From the NCBI GenBank assembly GCA_038258425.1, contig JBBSPV010000010.1:1-64000 (forward strand): 64,000 bases of DNA, read 5' to 3'. The position numbers and the translations under genes were made by a program. Positions 49,866 to 58,658 of this stretch are shown in pieces. Each line of letters opens with the position of its first letter. Within the stretch, counting starts at the first letter, position 1. The stretch is from DATLGB01 sp038258425. Lineage in GTDB: Bacteria > Actinomycetota > Thermoleophilia > Solirubrobacterales > Solirubrobacteraceae. The notes beneath the pieces are model-generated. The model was not told the DNA's origin. It saw nothing but the letters and a program-made list of their open reading frames with translations, and did no database searches.

Positions 49866-51437
49866 ATGGTCCATCGCGACCGTTGGGCACGCCGCGCGCT
49901 GATCGCGGCCTGCCTGTCCGTCCTGGCCTTCGTCGCCGCGCTCGCGCCGACGACAGCCGACGCCCGGCCGGCCGCCAAGGCGAAGGCCAAGGCCGTTCCG
50001 GCCAAGCAGATCCGCAAGGCCTCGCGCCAGCTGCAGCGGGCCGTGACGCTCGGTGGTGTCCAGTCGCACCTCAAGCGGCTGCAGCGCATCGGCACCGCCT
50101 TCGGCGGCAACCGCTTCGCCGGCACGGGCGGCTTCGACGCCTCCGCGCAGTACGTCTACGACGAGCTCAAGGCCGCCGGCTACAAGCCGAGGTTCGATCC
50201 CTTCGAGTTCCAGTCCTTCACCGAGAACGCGCCGACGGCCTTCCAGCGAGTCTCGCCCGACCCGGCGGTGTTCGTCGACGGGACCGACTTCTCCGTCCTG
50301 GAGTACTCGGGCTCGGGTGACGTCACCGGCGAGCTCGAGGCGCCGTCCGGCAGCCCGCTCGGCTGCGACGCATCCGACTTCACCGGCTTCACCGCCGGCA
50401 AGGTCGCCTACGTCAACCGCGGCTCGTGCACGTTCCGGATCAAGGTGACCAACGCCGCGGCCGCGGGCGCCTCGGGCATCGTCATCGCCAACAACGAGCC
50501 CGGCGTGCTCAACGGGACGCTCGGTGCCGACGAGGGCGAGGCGGCGATCCCCGGGGTCGGCATCTCGCAGGAGCTCGGCACCGCGCTCGCGGCCCAGGTC
50601 GCCGCCGGGCCCGTCTCCGTCGAGATCGCGGTCGACGCGACGGTGGAGACGACGCAGACGCGCAACGTCATCGCCGAGACGGCGGGCGGGGACCCGAACA
50701 ACGTCGTCTTCCTCGGCGCACACCTGGATTCGGTGAACGCCGGCCCGGGCATCAACGACAACGGCAGCGGCAGCGCGGGCATCCTCGAGGTCGCCCGGCA
50801 GCTGAAGAAGATCGGCACGCCGACGAACAAGGTGCGCTTCGCGTGGTGGAGCGCCGAGGAGTCCGGCCTGGTCGGCTCGACGGACTACGTCAGCCGCCTC
50901 ACGCCGGCGCAGTCGCTGAAGATCGGCCTGTACCTGAACTTCGACATGATCGGCTCGCCGAACTACGCTCGGTTCATCTACGACGGCGACAACTCGACGG
51001 GCGAGGGCGCCGTCGGGCCTCCCGGCTCGGACGGCATCGAGGCGAACTTCGAGGCCTTCTTCGCCAAGCAGCACCTGGCGACGGAGCCCACGGCGTTCGA
51101 CGGCCGCTCGGACTACGGGCCGTTCATCGACGTCGGCGTGCCGTCGGGTGGCCTGTTCACCGGAGCCGAGGAGGTCAAGACGCCGGCGCAGGTGGCGCTC
51201 TACGGCGGCACGGCGGGCGAGGCGTTCGACCCGTGCTACCACCAGGCGTGCGACACGTACGCCAACGTCAACGGCGAGGTGCTCGACGTGATGTCGGACG
51301 CCGTGGCCGATGCGACGGCGACCTACGCGCTCGATACGAGCTCGGTCGACGGCCGTACCGACCCCGCCCGGCTCAAGGCCGCTCCGGGCTTCGGGACCCG
51401 CCGCGCGCCGTACGCGGGCGCCGACCTGGCCCGGTAG
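49866..51437 (+). CDS. secreted M28-family metallopeptidase with PA domain
   Basis: 523-aa exported aminopeptidase. Signal peptide (RRALIAACLSVLAFVAALAP), a Lys/Ala-rich stretch, a PA insert domain (VAYVNRGSCTFRIKVTNAAA, GASGIVIANNEPG), then the M28 zinc domain: HLDSVNAGPGINDNGSGSAG (His and Asp ligands), WWSAEESGLVGST (catalytic Glu pair), LNFDMIGSPN (Asp ligand) and PCYHQACDTYANVN (last His). All di-zinc ligands are present. It closely resembles Streptomyces-type aminopeptidases that prefer large hydrophobic residues. It has a good upstream promoter and ribosome site, unlike most genes here. Confidence 0.93.
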   Translation: MVHRDRWARRALIAACLSVLAFVAALAPTTADARPAAKAKAKAVPAKQIRKASRQLQRAVTLGGVQSHLKRLQRIGTAFGGNRFAGTGGFDASAQYVYDELKAAGYKPRFDPFEFQSFTENAPTAFQRVSPDPAVFVDGTDFSVLEYSGSGDVTGELEAPSGSPLGCDASDFTGFTAGKVAYVNRGSCTFRIKVTNAAAAGASGIVIANNEPGVLNGTLGADEGEAAIPGVGISQELGTALAAQVAAGPVSVEIAVDATVETTQTRNVIAETAGGDPNNVVFLGAHLDSVNAGPGINDNGSGSAGILEVARQLKKIGTPTNKVRFAWWSAEESGLVGSTDYVSRLTPAQSLKIGLYLNFDMIGSPNYARFIYDGDNSTGEGAVGPPGSDGIEANFEAFFAKQHLATEPTAFDGRSDYGPFIDVGVPSGGLFTGAEEVKTPAQVALYGGTAGEAFDPCYHQACDTYANVNGEVLDVMSDAVADATATYALDTSSVDGRTDPARLKAAPGFGTRRAPYAGADLAR

Positions 51438-51441
51438 TCCC

Positions 51442-52257
51442 TCACTCGACCCCGAGGCGGGCGCGCATGACGCGCACCGCCTCGGGGCTCGAGTCCATCA
51501 GCAGGTAGCGACGGCCGAGCTTTTCCGCCACCGCCCCCAGGGTGCCCGAGCCGGCGAACGGATCGACGCACAGGTCGCCCGGTCCCGAGGAGGCCTGCAC
51601 GATGCGCCGCAGCACGCCCTCGGGCTTCTGGGTCGGGTAGCCCGTCTTCTCGCGGCCGCCCGGCGCGACGATCGTGTGCCACCAGACCGAGCTCGGCAGC
51701 TTCCCGCGGGCGGCCTTCTCCGGCCCGACGAGCCCCGGTGCCATGTAGGGCTCACGCTCGACGGCCGCGGCGTCGAAGAAGTGCGCGCCGGCCGTGCGGA
51801 CGTACACGAGGATCGTGTTGTGCTTCGACGGCCAGCGCGTCCGCGGCTTCGCGCCGTAGTCGTAGGCCCAGATCAACTCGTTGAGGAAGCACTCGCGGCC
51901 GAAGAGCTCGTCGAGCAGGAGCTTGCAGTAGTGGCTCTCGCGCGGATCGATGTGGAAGTACAGCGTTCCGCTGTCGGTGAGCAGGCGCCGGCACTCGCGC
52001 AGGCGCGGCTCGAGGAAGCCGAGGTAGTCGTCGAAGGCGTCGCGGTAGCTCGAGCGCTCGAGCAGCTCCGTCCGGTAGCGGCGGCCGCCGAAGCCCGTCC
52101 GGTCGCCGTCCGGATCGGGCGTCGTCCGCAGGGTCCGGCGCTCCTGGTCTGTGCCGGTGTTGAAGGGCGGGTCGAGGTAGACGAGCTGGGCGATCCCGTC
52201 GCCGAGGCCCCGCAGCAGCGGGAGGTTGTCGCCCTCGAGGATCACCGCGGCCAGCAT
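51442..52257 (-). CDS. orphan beta-class DNA N-methyltransferase
   Basis: About 271-aa site-specific DNA methyltransferase of the N6-adenine/N4-cytosine type. Motif order is beta-class: catalytic DPPFNTG near residue 30, then the target region, and the SAM motif CVDPFAGSGTLGAVAEKLGR at the C-terminus. Other matches: GTLYFHIDPRESHYCKLLLD, ELIWAYDYGAKPRTRWPSKH and KTGYPTQKPEGVLRRIV. No restriction endonuclease lies next to it, so it is a solitary methylase like CcrM, possibly regulatory. Target sequence unknown. It is convergent with the peptidase (4-nt gap) and divergent from priA. Confidence 0.9.
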   Translation of the reverse strand: MLAAVILEGDNLPLLRGLGDGIAQLVYLDPPFNTGTDQERRTLRTTPDPDGDRTGFGGRRYRTELLERSSYRDAFDDYLGFLEPRLRECRRLLTDSGTLYFHIDPRESHYCKLLLDELFGRECFLNELIWAYDYGAKPRTRWPSKHNTILVYVRTAGAHFFDAAAVEREPYMAPGLVGPEKAARGKLPSSVWWHTIVAPGGREKTGYPTQKPEGVLRRIVQASSGPGDLCVDPFAGSGTLGAVAEKLGRRYLLMDSSPEAVRVMRARLGVE

Positions 52258-52287
52258 GTCAACCGCGGCGGATACCGTGGGCCGCCG

Positions 52288-54435
52288 ATGATCGCCCGCG
52301 TCGAGCCCCTCACGACGACGCGGCGGGTCCATGGGCCGTTCGACTACAAGCTGCCGGTCGCGCCCGTCGACGTCGGCTCGATCGTCCGCATCCCGTTCGG
52401 GCGCCAGCGGCTGACCGGCGTGGTGACCGAGCTCGCGACGGCCAGCGAGCTGCCGCCGGAGCGGCTCGTCGCGCCCACGGCGGTCGGGCCGGACGCCGTC
52501 CCGCCCGAGCTCGTGGATCTCGCGCTGTGGATGGCCGAGGAGTACTGCTCGACGCGGGCCCGGGCGCTGGCCCTCGTGCTGCCACCGCCCGGCCGGCCGC
52601 GGACGGAGCTCTGGGGGCTCGCCGACCGACCGGCGGGGGAGGGGGAGCGGCTCACGGACGGGCAGGCGCGGGTGCTCGCGCGGCTGCCGGGCCCGGCCGG
52701 GGCCGACCTCGCCGCGCTGCGCCGCCTGGAGGCCCGCGGGCTCGTGCGGATCGAGCCGCGCGTGCGGCGCCGCGCGCCGCTCACCCACGCCGAGCCGGAC
52801 CGGGCCGTCGCGCTCACCCCAGAGCAGGCGGCCGCCCTCGCCAAGGTCCAGGCGCCCGGCGAGCACCTGCTGCACGGGGTGACCGGGTCCGGCAAGACGG
52901 AGGTCTACCTGCGGGCCGCCGAGCGGACGCTGGCCGCCGGGCGCGGGGTCATCGTGCTCGTCCCGGAGATCGCCCTCACGCCCCAGACGGTGGCCCGCTT
53001 CCGGGCCCGCTTCGGGGACACGGTCGCGCTGCTGCACTCCTCGCTCTCGGAGGGCGAGCGCTACGACGAGTGGCTGCGGCTGCGCCGGGGCGAGGCCCGC
53101 GTCGCCGTCGGCCCGCGCTCGGCGGTCTTCGCGCCCGTCGCCGACCTCGGGCTCGTCGTCGTCGACGAGGAGCACGACCCGGCCTACAAGCACGAGGGCG
53201 ACCCGCGCTACGACGCCCGGCTCGTCGCCCGCCGGCGCGCGGCCTACACGGGGGCGACCGTCGTGTTCGGGACCGCGACGCCGCGGCCCGAGAGCTGGCA
53301 TGGACTCGACCGGGTGACGCTGTCGGCGCGCGTCGACGGCGCGCGGCTGCCGCCCGTGGAGGTCAGGGACATGCGCGGCCACCACCACCCGCTGCACCCC
53401 GATACCCAGGCCGCGCTCGCCGCGGTGGCGGGGGAGGGGGGCAAGGCGATCGTCCTGCTCAACCGCCGCGGCTGGTCGAACTTCCTCACCTGCCGCTCGT
53501 GCGGCCACGTGTGGACGTGCCCGAACTGCGACGTCGCGCTCGTCATGCACCGGGCCGAGCGGGCGATCGCCTGCCACCACTGCGGGCACCGCGAGGGCGT
53601 CCCCTCGCGGTGCGCGGCCTGCGGCTCGACCGCCGTCGCGCGCCACGGCGCCGGCACGGAGCGCCTCGAGGACGAGCTGGCCGGCAGCCTCGGCGTCGAG
53701 GTCTTCCGCCTGGACGCCGACACCGCGGCGCCCAAGGACGCGATCGGGCGTCTGCTGCGCCGCTTCCGGGCGGCGCCGAGCGGGCTGCTCGTCGGTACGC
53801 AGCTCGTGGCCAAGGGCCACGACTTCCCCGACGTGACGCTCGGCGTCGTCGTGGACGCCGACCAGACGCTGCGCTTCCCGGACTTCCGGGCGGAGGAGCG
53901 CACCTTCGCGCTCGTGGCCCAGCTCGCCGGCCGCGCCGGCCGCGGCGGCCGCGCCGGCCGGGTGATCGTCCAGACGCTCTCGCCCGACGCGTCGGCCATC
54001 GTCCACGCCGCCCGCCACGACGCCCCGGGCTTCCTCGCCGAGGAGCTCGGCCGGCGGGAGGCGCTGCGCTACCCGCCCTACGCCGACCTCGTCCGCGTCG
54101 TCTGCGTGGCGGACGCCGCCCGCACCGCCCGGGCGGCGGCGGACGCCGTGGCGGCCGGGGTCGAGGTCGTCCTCAGGGCGCCGGAGGCCGCTCGCGCGGC
54201 GTCGTCGGGGCTCGCACCGGCCGTGTCGGCCGCAGGTGGGCCCCCGAGCAGCCTCACGGAGATCCTGGGTCCCGCCCCGCTGTTCCGGCTGCGCAACCGC
54301 GAGCGCGTCCAGCTCGTCGTCCGCACCGGGGCGCGGGCCGCCGCGGTGGCGGCGGTCGGGACGGCGGTCGAGCGCGCGGCCCGGGACAAGCGCTTCCACC
54401 GCGTCGCCTTCTCCGTCGACGTCGACCCGCAGTAG
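52288..54435 (+). CDS. priA: PriA, primosomal replication-restart helicase
   Basis: 3'-5' DNA helicase that reloads the replisome at stalled forks. 715 aa. N-terminal 3'BD domain (ARVEPLTTTRRVHGPFDYKL), Walker A GVTGSGKTEVYLRAAE, Walker B VVVDEEHDPAYKH, helicase motif GTATPRPES, the zinc-binding insert (CRSCGHVWTCPNCDVAL, CHHCGHREGVPSRCAACGS) and TQLVAKGHDFPDVTLGVVVDAD, then QLAGRAGRGGRAGRV. Mycobacterial and streptomycete PriA proteins have degenerate helicase motifs, but here they are intact. TACCGT ends 9 nt before the ATG. Confidence 0.95.
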   Translation: MIARVEPLTTTRRVHGPFDYKLPVAPVDVGSIVRIPFGRQRLTGVVTELATASELPPERLVAPTAVGPDAVPPELVDLALWMAEEYCSTRARALALVLPPPGRPRTELWGLADRPAGEGERLTDGQARVLARLPGPAGADLAALRRLEARGLVRIEPRVRRRAPLTHAEPDRAVALTPEQAAALAKVQAPGEHLLHGVTGSGKTEVYLRAAERTLAAGRGVIVLVPEIALTPQTVARFRARFGDTVALLHSSLSEGERYDEWLRLRRGEARVAVGPRSAVFAPVADLGLVVVDEEHDPAYKHEGDPRYDARLVARRRAAYTGATVVFGTATPRPESWHGLDRVTLSARVDGARLPPVEVRDMRGHHHPLHPDTQAALAAVAGEGGKAIVLLNRRGWSNFLTCRSCGHVWTCPNCDVALVMHRAERAIACHHCGHREGVPSRCAACGSTAVARHGAGTERLEDELAGSLGVEVFRLDADTAAPKDAIGRLLRRFRAAPSGLLVGTQLVAKGHDFPDVTLGVVVDADQTLRFPDFRAEERTFALVAQLAGRAGRGGRAGRVIVQTLSPDASAIVHAARHDAPGFLAEELGRREALRYPPYADLVRVVCVADAARTARAAADAVAAGVEVVLRAPEAARAASSGLAPAVSAAGGPPSSLTEILGPAPLFRLRNRERVQLVVRTGARAAAVAAVGTAVERAARDKRFHRVAFSVDVDPQ

Positions 54436-54492
54436 CGCCGGGGCGCTACGCGCGAGCCGGGCCCGGACGCCGGCGAGATACCCTGTCGGGCG

Positions 54493-55092
54493 ATGTCCGA
54501 CGAGCCCGTGGAGGTCGAAGAGGAGGAGCGCCGGCCGCCGGAGCTCGATCCCGAGACGCGCGCACGCCGTGACGCCGCGCTGCGGCTCGTGCGCCGGTAC
54601 GGCGACCCCGTGCTGCGGACCCGGGCACTGGCGATCGACCGCTTCGACGACCGGCTGGCCGACGAGGCCCGCCGCATGGGGGACCTCATGCACGACGCGC
54701 TGGGCATCGGCCTGGCGGCGACCCAGGTCGGGGTCATGCACCGCCTGCTCGTCTATCGCGTCGAGCTCGAGGCGCCCGTCGCCGCGGTGGTCAACCCGGT
54801 ACTCGACTACCTCTCGGACGAGAAGGAGTGGGGCGAGGAGGGCTGCCTCTCGCTGCCCGGCGTGCTCGTCGACGTCGAGCGCGCCGTCCACGTCCGGGTG
54901 TCGGGTCAGGACGAGCGCGGGGAGGCCCTCGTGATCGAGGCCTCGGGCCTCGAGGCCCGGGTGCTCCAGCACGAGATGGACCACCTGGACGGGGTGCTGA
55001 TCCTCGACCGCACGCCGCGCGACCAGCGCAAGCAGGCGATGAAGGCCATGCGCGAGCGGCTCGGCGCGGACGAGCAGCGCACCGCGGCCTAA
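54493..55092 (+). CDS. def: Def, peptide deformylase
   Basis: Metalloenzyme that removes the N-formyl group from nascent proteins. 199 aa including about 30 acidic N-terminal residues not found in most homologues. All three motifs are present: GIGLAATQVG, EEGCLSLPG (Cys ligand) and QHEMDHLDG (His ligands and catalytic Glu). TACCCT ends 8 nt before the ATG. Placed between priA and fmt, the usual def-fmt-rsmB order, with a 96-nt gap before fmt. Confidence 0.96.
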   Translation: MSDEPVEVEEEERRPPELDPETRARRDAALRLVRRYGDPVLRTRALAIDRFDDRLADEARRMGDLMHDALGIGLAATQVGVMHRLLVYRVELEAPVAAVVNPVLDYLSDEKEWGEEGCLSLPGVLVDVERAVHVRVSGQDERGEALVIEASGLEARVLQHEMDHLDGVLILDRTPRDQRKQAMKAMRERLGADEQRTAA

Positions 55093-55188
55093 GGAGACCA
55101 CGTGGGGGCCCGCCGACGGCAGACACGGCTGGTCGGCACGACGCCCGCCGCTGCCCGCTGCCCCCGGCACCCCTGAGGCCCGCGACTC

Positions 55189-56058
55189 GTGCGCACGGTC
55201 GTCCTCGGCACGTCGGCCTTCGCCGCCGCCGTGCTGCGGCGCCTCGCCGGCGGCCCTCACCGTCCGGAGCTCGTCGTGACGCGGCCGGACCGCCCGCGCG
55301 GCCGCGGACGCCGGCTCGCCGCCCCGCCCGTGGCCGGCGCCGCGCTGGAGCTCGGGCTCGAGCTTGTCCAGCCGGAGGACCTGCACGCGCCCGAGGCGCT
55401 CGCCGCGATCGCCGACGTCGCGCCCGAGGCGCTGTGCCTGTGCGCCTACGGCGCGCTCGTCAAGGCGCCGCTGCTCGACCGCTACACGATCTACAACGTC
55501 CATCCGTCGCTGCTGCCGCGCTGGCGCGGTGCGGCCCCGGTGGAGCGGGCGATCATGGCCGGCGACGCGGAGACGGGCGTGTCCATCATGCGGCTCACGG
55601 CGGGGCTGGACACCGGGCCGGTCTGCCTGCAGGGCACCGAGCCGATCCGCCCCGACGACGACTACGGGACGCTCGCCGCCCGCCTCGAGGGCCTGGGCGC
55701 CGACCTCCTCGTCCGCGCGCTGGACGAGCGGCCGGCCTTCGTCGAGCAGCCGGAGGCCGGGGTCACGTACGCGGAGAAGCTCGGGCCGCAGGACCGGACG
55801 CTCGACGCCGCGCGCCCGGGCGCCGAGCTCGAGCGGACGGTCCGTGCGCTGCGCCCGCACGTCGGCGCCCGCGTCCTGCTCGCCGACGGGTTCCTCGGCG
55901 TCTGGGCGGCGCGCGCGGCCGGCGGCGGCGAGGGCGAGCCGTTGCGCCGCGACGGCGGCGGCCTGCGCTTCGGCGGGCTCGAGCTCCTCGAGGTCCAGCC
56001 CGCCGGCGGCCGCCGCATGCCGGCCGCCGATTGGCTGCGCGGCCAGCACGCCGTCTGA
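55189..56058 (+). CDS. fmt: Fmt, methionyl-tRNA formyltransferase
   Basis: Formylates initiator Met-tRNA using 10-formyl-THF. 289 aa, somewhat shorter than the usual 310-320. Motifs: VVLGTSAFAAAVLRRL, YNVHPSLLPRWRGAAPVERA (catalytic Asn-His region), MRLTAGLDTGPV with the catalytic Asp, and AEKLGPQDRTLD in the C-terminal anticodon-like domain. The C-terminal domain looks compact. GTG start; no convincing ribosome site or -10 hexamer directly upstream. Functionally paired with def. Confidence 0.94.
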   Translation: MRTVVLGTSAFAAAVLRRLAGGPHRPELVVTRPDRPRGRGRRLAAPPVAGAALELGLELVQPEDLHAPEALAAIADVAPEALCLCAYGALVKAPLLDRYTIYNVHPSLLPRWRGAAPVERAIMAGDAETGVSIMRLTAGLDTGPVCLQGTEPIRPDDDYGTLAARLEGLGADLLVRALDERPAFVEQPEAGVTYAEKLGPQDRTLDAARPGAELERTVRALRPHVGARVLLADGFLGVWAARAAGGGEGEPLRRDGGGLRFGGLELLEVQPAGGRRMPAADWLRGQHAV

Positions 56059-56140
56059 CTGTCTCTCGTCGCCCGGGCGGTGATCGAGCTCGCTCCCGGG
56101 GTAGGGCTCCCTGACCGCAAGCGACGAGGAGGAGCCTCCC

Positions 56141-56329
56141 GTGGAGATCCCCAAGCAGCAGGTGCTGGACATGATCAAGCAGAAGGGCAAGGGCGACCAG
56201 GCCGACCAGGCCGACAAGGAGCTGCCCGACAAGGTCGACCCGGAGCGCGACTCGGGACTGCTGCAGAAGTTCGGGCTCGATCCCAAGGACCTGCTCGGCG
56301 GGATTGCCGGCAAGGTTCCGGGCCTCTAG
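56141..56329 (+). CDS. small conserved protein of unknown function
   Basis: 62-aa hydrophilic protein: MEIPKQQVLDMIKQKG, a Gln/Asp/Lys-rich middle (KGDQADQADKELPDKVD), then GLLQKFGLDPKDLLGGIAG. I recall similar short proteins in many actinobacteria, all uncharacterised. The ribosome site GAGGAGGAG 6-8 nt before the GTG is among the strongest in the window, and GC3 is uniformly high. It sits between fmt and rsmB, without overlap, so it is probably expressed independently. The amphipathic pattern suggests a small helical or disordered protein. Confidence 0.8.
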   Translation: MEIPKQQVLDMIKQKGKGDQADQADKELPDKVDPERDSGLLQKFGLDPKDLLGGIAGKVPGL

Positions 56330-56379
56330 GCCGCTTCCACTCCGCGCTGCCGCCGGGCACCGGCGGTAGCGTGGTCGGC

Positions 56380-57732
56380 GTGTCCGTCCTCGCCGAACGC
56401 GTCGCCCCGGCCCGCGCCTGCGCCTACGAGGTCGTCGGCCGCGTCTTCGAGGACGGCGCCTGGGCGGATCGCGCCCTGCTGGGCGAGGCGCGCCGCCACG
56501 GGCTGGACGCCCGAGACCGAGCGCTCGCGACCCGGCTGGCGTTCGGGACGGTGCAGCGCCGCTCGACGCTCGACCACCTGATCACCGTCCTCGCCCGCCG
56601 GCCCCCGGAGCGCCTCGACGCCGCCGGGCGCACGGCGCTGCGCCTCGGGCTCTACCAGCTCGCGGTCCTCGAGCGGGTGCCGCCGCACGCCGTCGTGGGG
56701 GAGTCGGTGGAGCTGGCCAAGCGGGTCAGCCCGCGCGGCGCCGGCCTCGTCAACGCCGTGCTGCGCCGGGGCGCCCGCGAGGCGCGCGCCCTCGTGGCCG
56801 CGTTGCCGGAGGCGACGCCGGCGCAGGCGGCGCTGCTCCACGCGCACCCCGTCTGGGTCGCCGAGCGCTGGTGGGACCAGCTCGGACCGGAGGGCGCCCG
56901 CGCGCTGATGGCCGCGGGCAACCGCGCGCCCGAGGCGGCGCTGCGCGCCAACACCCTGCGCACGACGCCCGAGGCGCTCGTCGAGGCCCTCCCGGTGGCC
57001 GCCCGCCGCGACCCGCGCCAGCCGGAGGCGCTGGTGCTCGAGGCGCCCTTCGACGCCCACGGCTCGCCCCTGCACCGCGACGGGCACTTCATGCCCCAGG
57101 CGCGCGCCGCCCAGGCCGTGGCGCGCGTGCTCGACCCGCGGCCCGGCGACCGGGTCCTCGACCTCTGCGCCGCCCCGGGCGGGAAGACCACCCACCTCGC
57201 CGCCCTGACCGGCAACCGCGGCACGGTGGTGGCGATCGAGCCCGACGCCACGCGCGCGGCCCACCTGCGCGCCACGGTCGCGCGGATGGGCGCGGACGCG
57301 GTGGACATCCGGGAGGCCGACGCCCGCGAGCTCGACGAGCCGGGCGCCTACGACCGCGTCCTCGTGGACCCGCCGTGCTCGGACCTCGGCACGCTCGCCG
57401 CCCGCCCCGACGCCCGCTGGCGCAAGCGGCCCGAGGACGTCACCCGCGTCGCCGAGCTGCAGCGCGAGCTGCTCGAGGCCGGGACCCGGGCCACGTGCCC
57501 CGGCGGAACGCTCGTGTACGCGACCTGCACGCTCTCGCCCGAGGAGAACGAGCTCCAGGTCCAGGCCTTCCTCGACCGCCACGCGGCGTGGACGGCGGAT
57601 GACCTCTCGGCGGCGGCCGGCCTGCCGGTCTGGCAGCATCCGTCCGTGCCCGCCTTCTCCCAGTCGCTCCCGCACCGCGACGGCACGGACGGCTTCTTCG
57701 TCGCCCGGCTGCGCCGGAGGGCGGCGCGGTGA
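56380..57732 (+). CDS. rsmB: RsmB-family 16S rRNA (cytosine-C5) methyltransferase
   Basis: m5C methyltransferase for C967 of 16S rRNA, with an N-terminal NusB-like RNA-binding domain (RACAYEVVGRVFEDG to LINAVLR-type LVNAVLRRG). About 450 aa. The SAM domain has VLDLCAAPGGKTTHLAAL, the first catalytic Cys in VDPPCSDLGTL (usually PCSGLG) and the second in VYATCTLSPEENE. GTG 56380 is chosen over GTG 56371 because TAGCGT ends 7 nt before it. GTGA overlap with the zinc-ribbon gene. Confidence 0.93.
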   Translation: MSVLAERVAPARACAYEVVGRVFEDGAWADRALLGEARRHGLDARDRALATRLAFGTVQRRSTLDHLITVLARRPPERLDAAGRTALRLGLYQLAVLERVPPHAVVGESVELAKRVSPRGAGLVNAVLRRGAREARALVAALPEATPAQAALLHAHPVWVAERWWDQLGPEGARALMAAGNRAPEAALRANTLRTTPEALVEALPVAARRDPRQPEALVLEAPFDAHGSPLHRDGHFMPQARAAQAVARVLDPRPGDRVLDLCAAPGGKTTHLAALTGNRGTVVAIEPDATRAAHLRATVARMGADAVDIREADARELDEPGAYDRVLVDPPCSDLGTLAARPDARWRKRPEDVTRVAELQRELLEAGTRATCPGGTLVYATCTLSPEENELQVQAFLDRHAAWTADDLSAAAGLPVWQHPSVPAFSQSLPHRDGTDGFFVARLRRRAAR

Positions 57733-57956
57733 GCTCGGACGATGTCGATCTCGGCCCGGTCTGCCCGACCTGCCACGAGCCCTGGCTGCGCTCCACCTCG
57801 CTGCCCGGCCGCTTCCGCTGCGTGAACTGCTTCAGCCGCTTCGAACTGCGGTCCGTGTGCCCGGAGTGCGGCGAGCACTCGACCATCGTGCGGATGTCGA
57901 ACACCGCGCTGTATCAGTGCAACAACTGCTCGTCCTCCATGCTGACGGCGATATGA
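57729..57956 (+). CDS. twin zinc-ribbon small protein
   Basis: 75-aa protein with four CxxC pairs (Cys 12/15, 31/34, 44/47, 64/67), enough for two zinc ribbons in tandem: VCPTCHEPWLRS, RFRCVNCFSRFELRS, VCPECGEHSTIVRM and YQCNNCSSSML. Such ribbons often bind RNA, ribosomes or replication/transcription factors. It is translationally coupled on both sides (GTGA with rsmB, ATGA with rpe), so it is made with an rRNA methylase; a ribosome or RNA link is plausible but inferred. I do not recognise a named family. Confidence 0.85.
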   Translation: MSSDDVDLGPVCPTCHEPWLRSTSLPGRFRCVNCFSRFELRSVCPECGEHSTIVRMSNTALYQCNNCSSSMLTAI

Positions 57957-58612
57957 GCTGGTCCGGCGTCGCGCCCTCCATCCTCTCCGCCGACTTCTCG
58001 CGCCTCGGCGCGCAGGTCACCGACGTGCTCGACGCCGGTGCGACCGTCGTCCACGTCGACATCATGGACGGCCACTTCGTGCCGCCGCTGAGCATGGGCC
58101 CGGGTGTCGTCAGCGGCCTGCGCGAGCTCGTCCACGACCGCGGCGCCGTGCTCGACGTCCACCTGATGGTCGAGCGCCCCGAGCGCCACGTGGGCGCCTT
58201 CGCCGAGGCCGGCGCCGACGGCATCACCGTCCACTACGAGGCCACGCCGCACGTCCACTACGCCCTTCAGCAGGTGCGCGCGGCCGGCTGCCGCGCCGGG
58301 CTCGCGCTGAACCCGGGGACGCCGGCGACCGCCGCGGCCGAGGTGGCCGGCGAGCTCGACCTCCTGCTGTGCATGACGGTCAATCCCGGCTGGGGCGGCC
58401 AGCCGTTCATCGAGGCGTCGCTGGACAAGCTCGGCCGCTTGCGGGAGCTGCTGGGACCCGACGTCGTGCTCGAGGTCGACGGCGGCATCGACGCCGGCAC
58501 GGTGGGACGGGCCGCCCGCGCCGGCGCCGACCTGTGGGTCGCCGGGTCGGCGGTCTTCAAGGCCGACCCCGGCGGCGAGGTCGAGGCGATCGCCGCCGCC
58601 GCCCGCGGCTGA
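57953..58612 (+). CDS. rpe: Rpe, ribulose-phosphate 3-epimerase
   Basis: Interconverts ribulose 5-phosphate and xylulose 5-phosphate in the pentose phosphate pathway. About 219 aa TIM barrel. Motifs: APSILSADFSRLGAQV, VHVDIMDGHFVPPLSMGPGV (metal His and Asp), LDVHLMVERPERHV, ALNPGTPAT, MTVNPGWGGQPFI and LEVDGGIDAGTV, then VAGSAVFKA. Follows rsmB in many actinobacteria. Confidence 0.96.
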   Translation: MSWSGVAPSILSADFSRLGAQVTDVLDAGATVVHVDIMDGHFVPPLSMGPGVVSGLRELVHDRGAVLDVHLMVERPERHVGAFAEAGADGITVHYEATPHVHYALQQVRAAGCRAGLALNPGTPATAAAEVAGELDLLLCMTVNPGWGGQPFIEASLDKLGRLRELLGPDVVLEVDGGIDAGTVGRAARAGADLWVAGSAVFKADPGGEVEAIAAAARG

Positions 58613-58658
58613 CGCGCCCGCGGCGGACCGGGGCGGGGCGTGCCGATACCCTCGCCCG

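Noticed and set aside
56371..57732. Earlier GTG start for rsmB
   Set aside because: The TAGCGT hexamer overlaps this codon and sits 7 nt before GTG 56380, favouring the latter.
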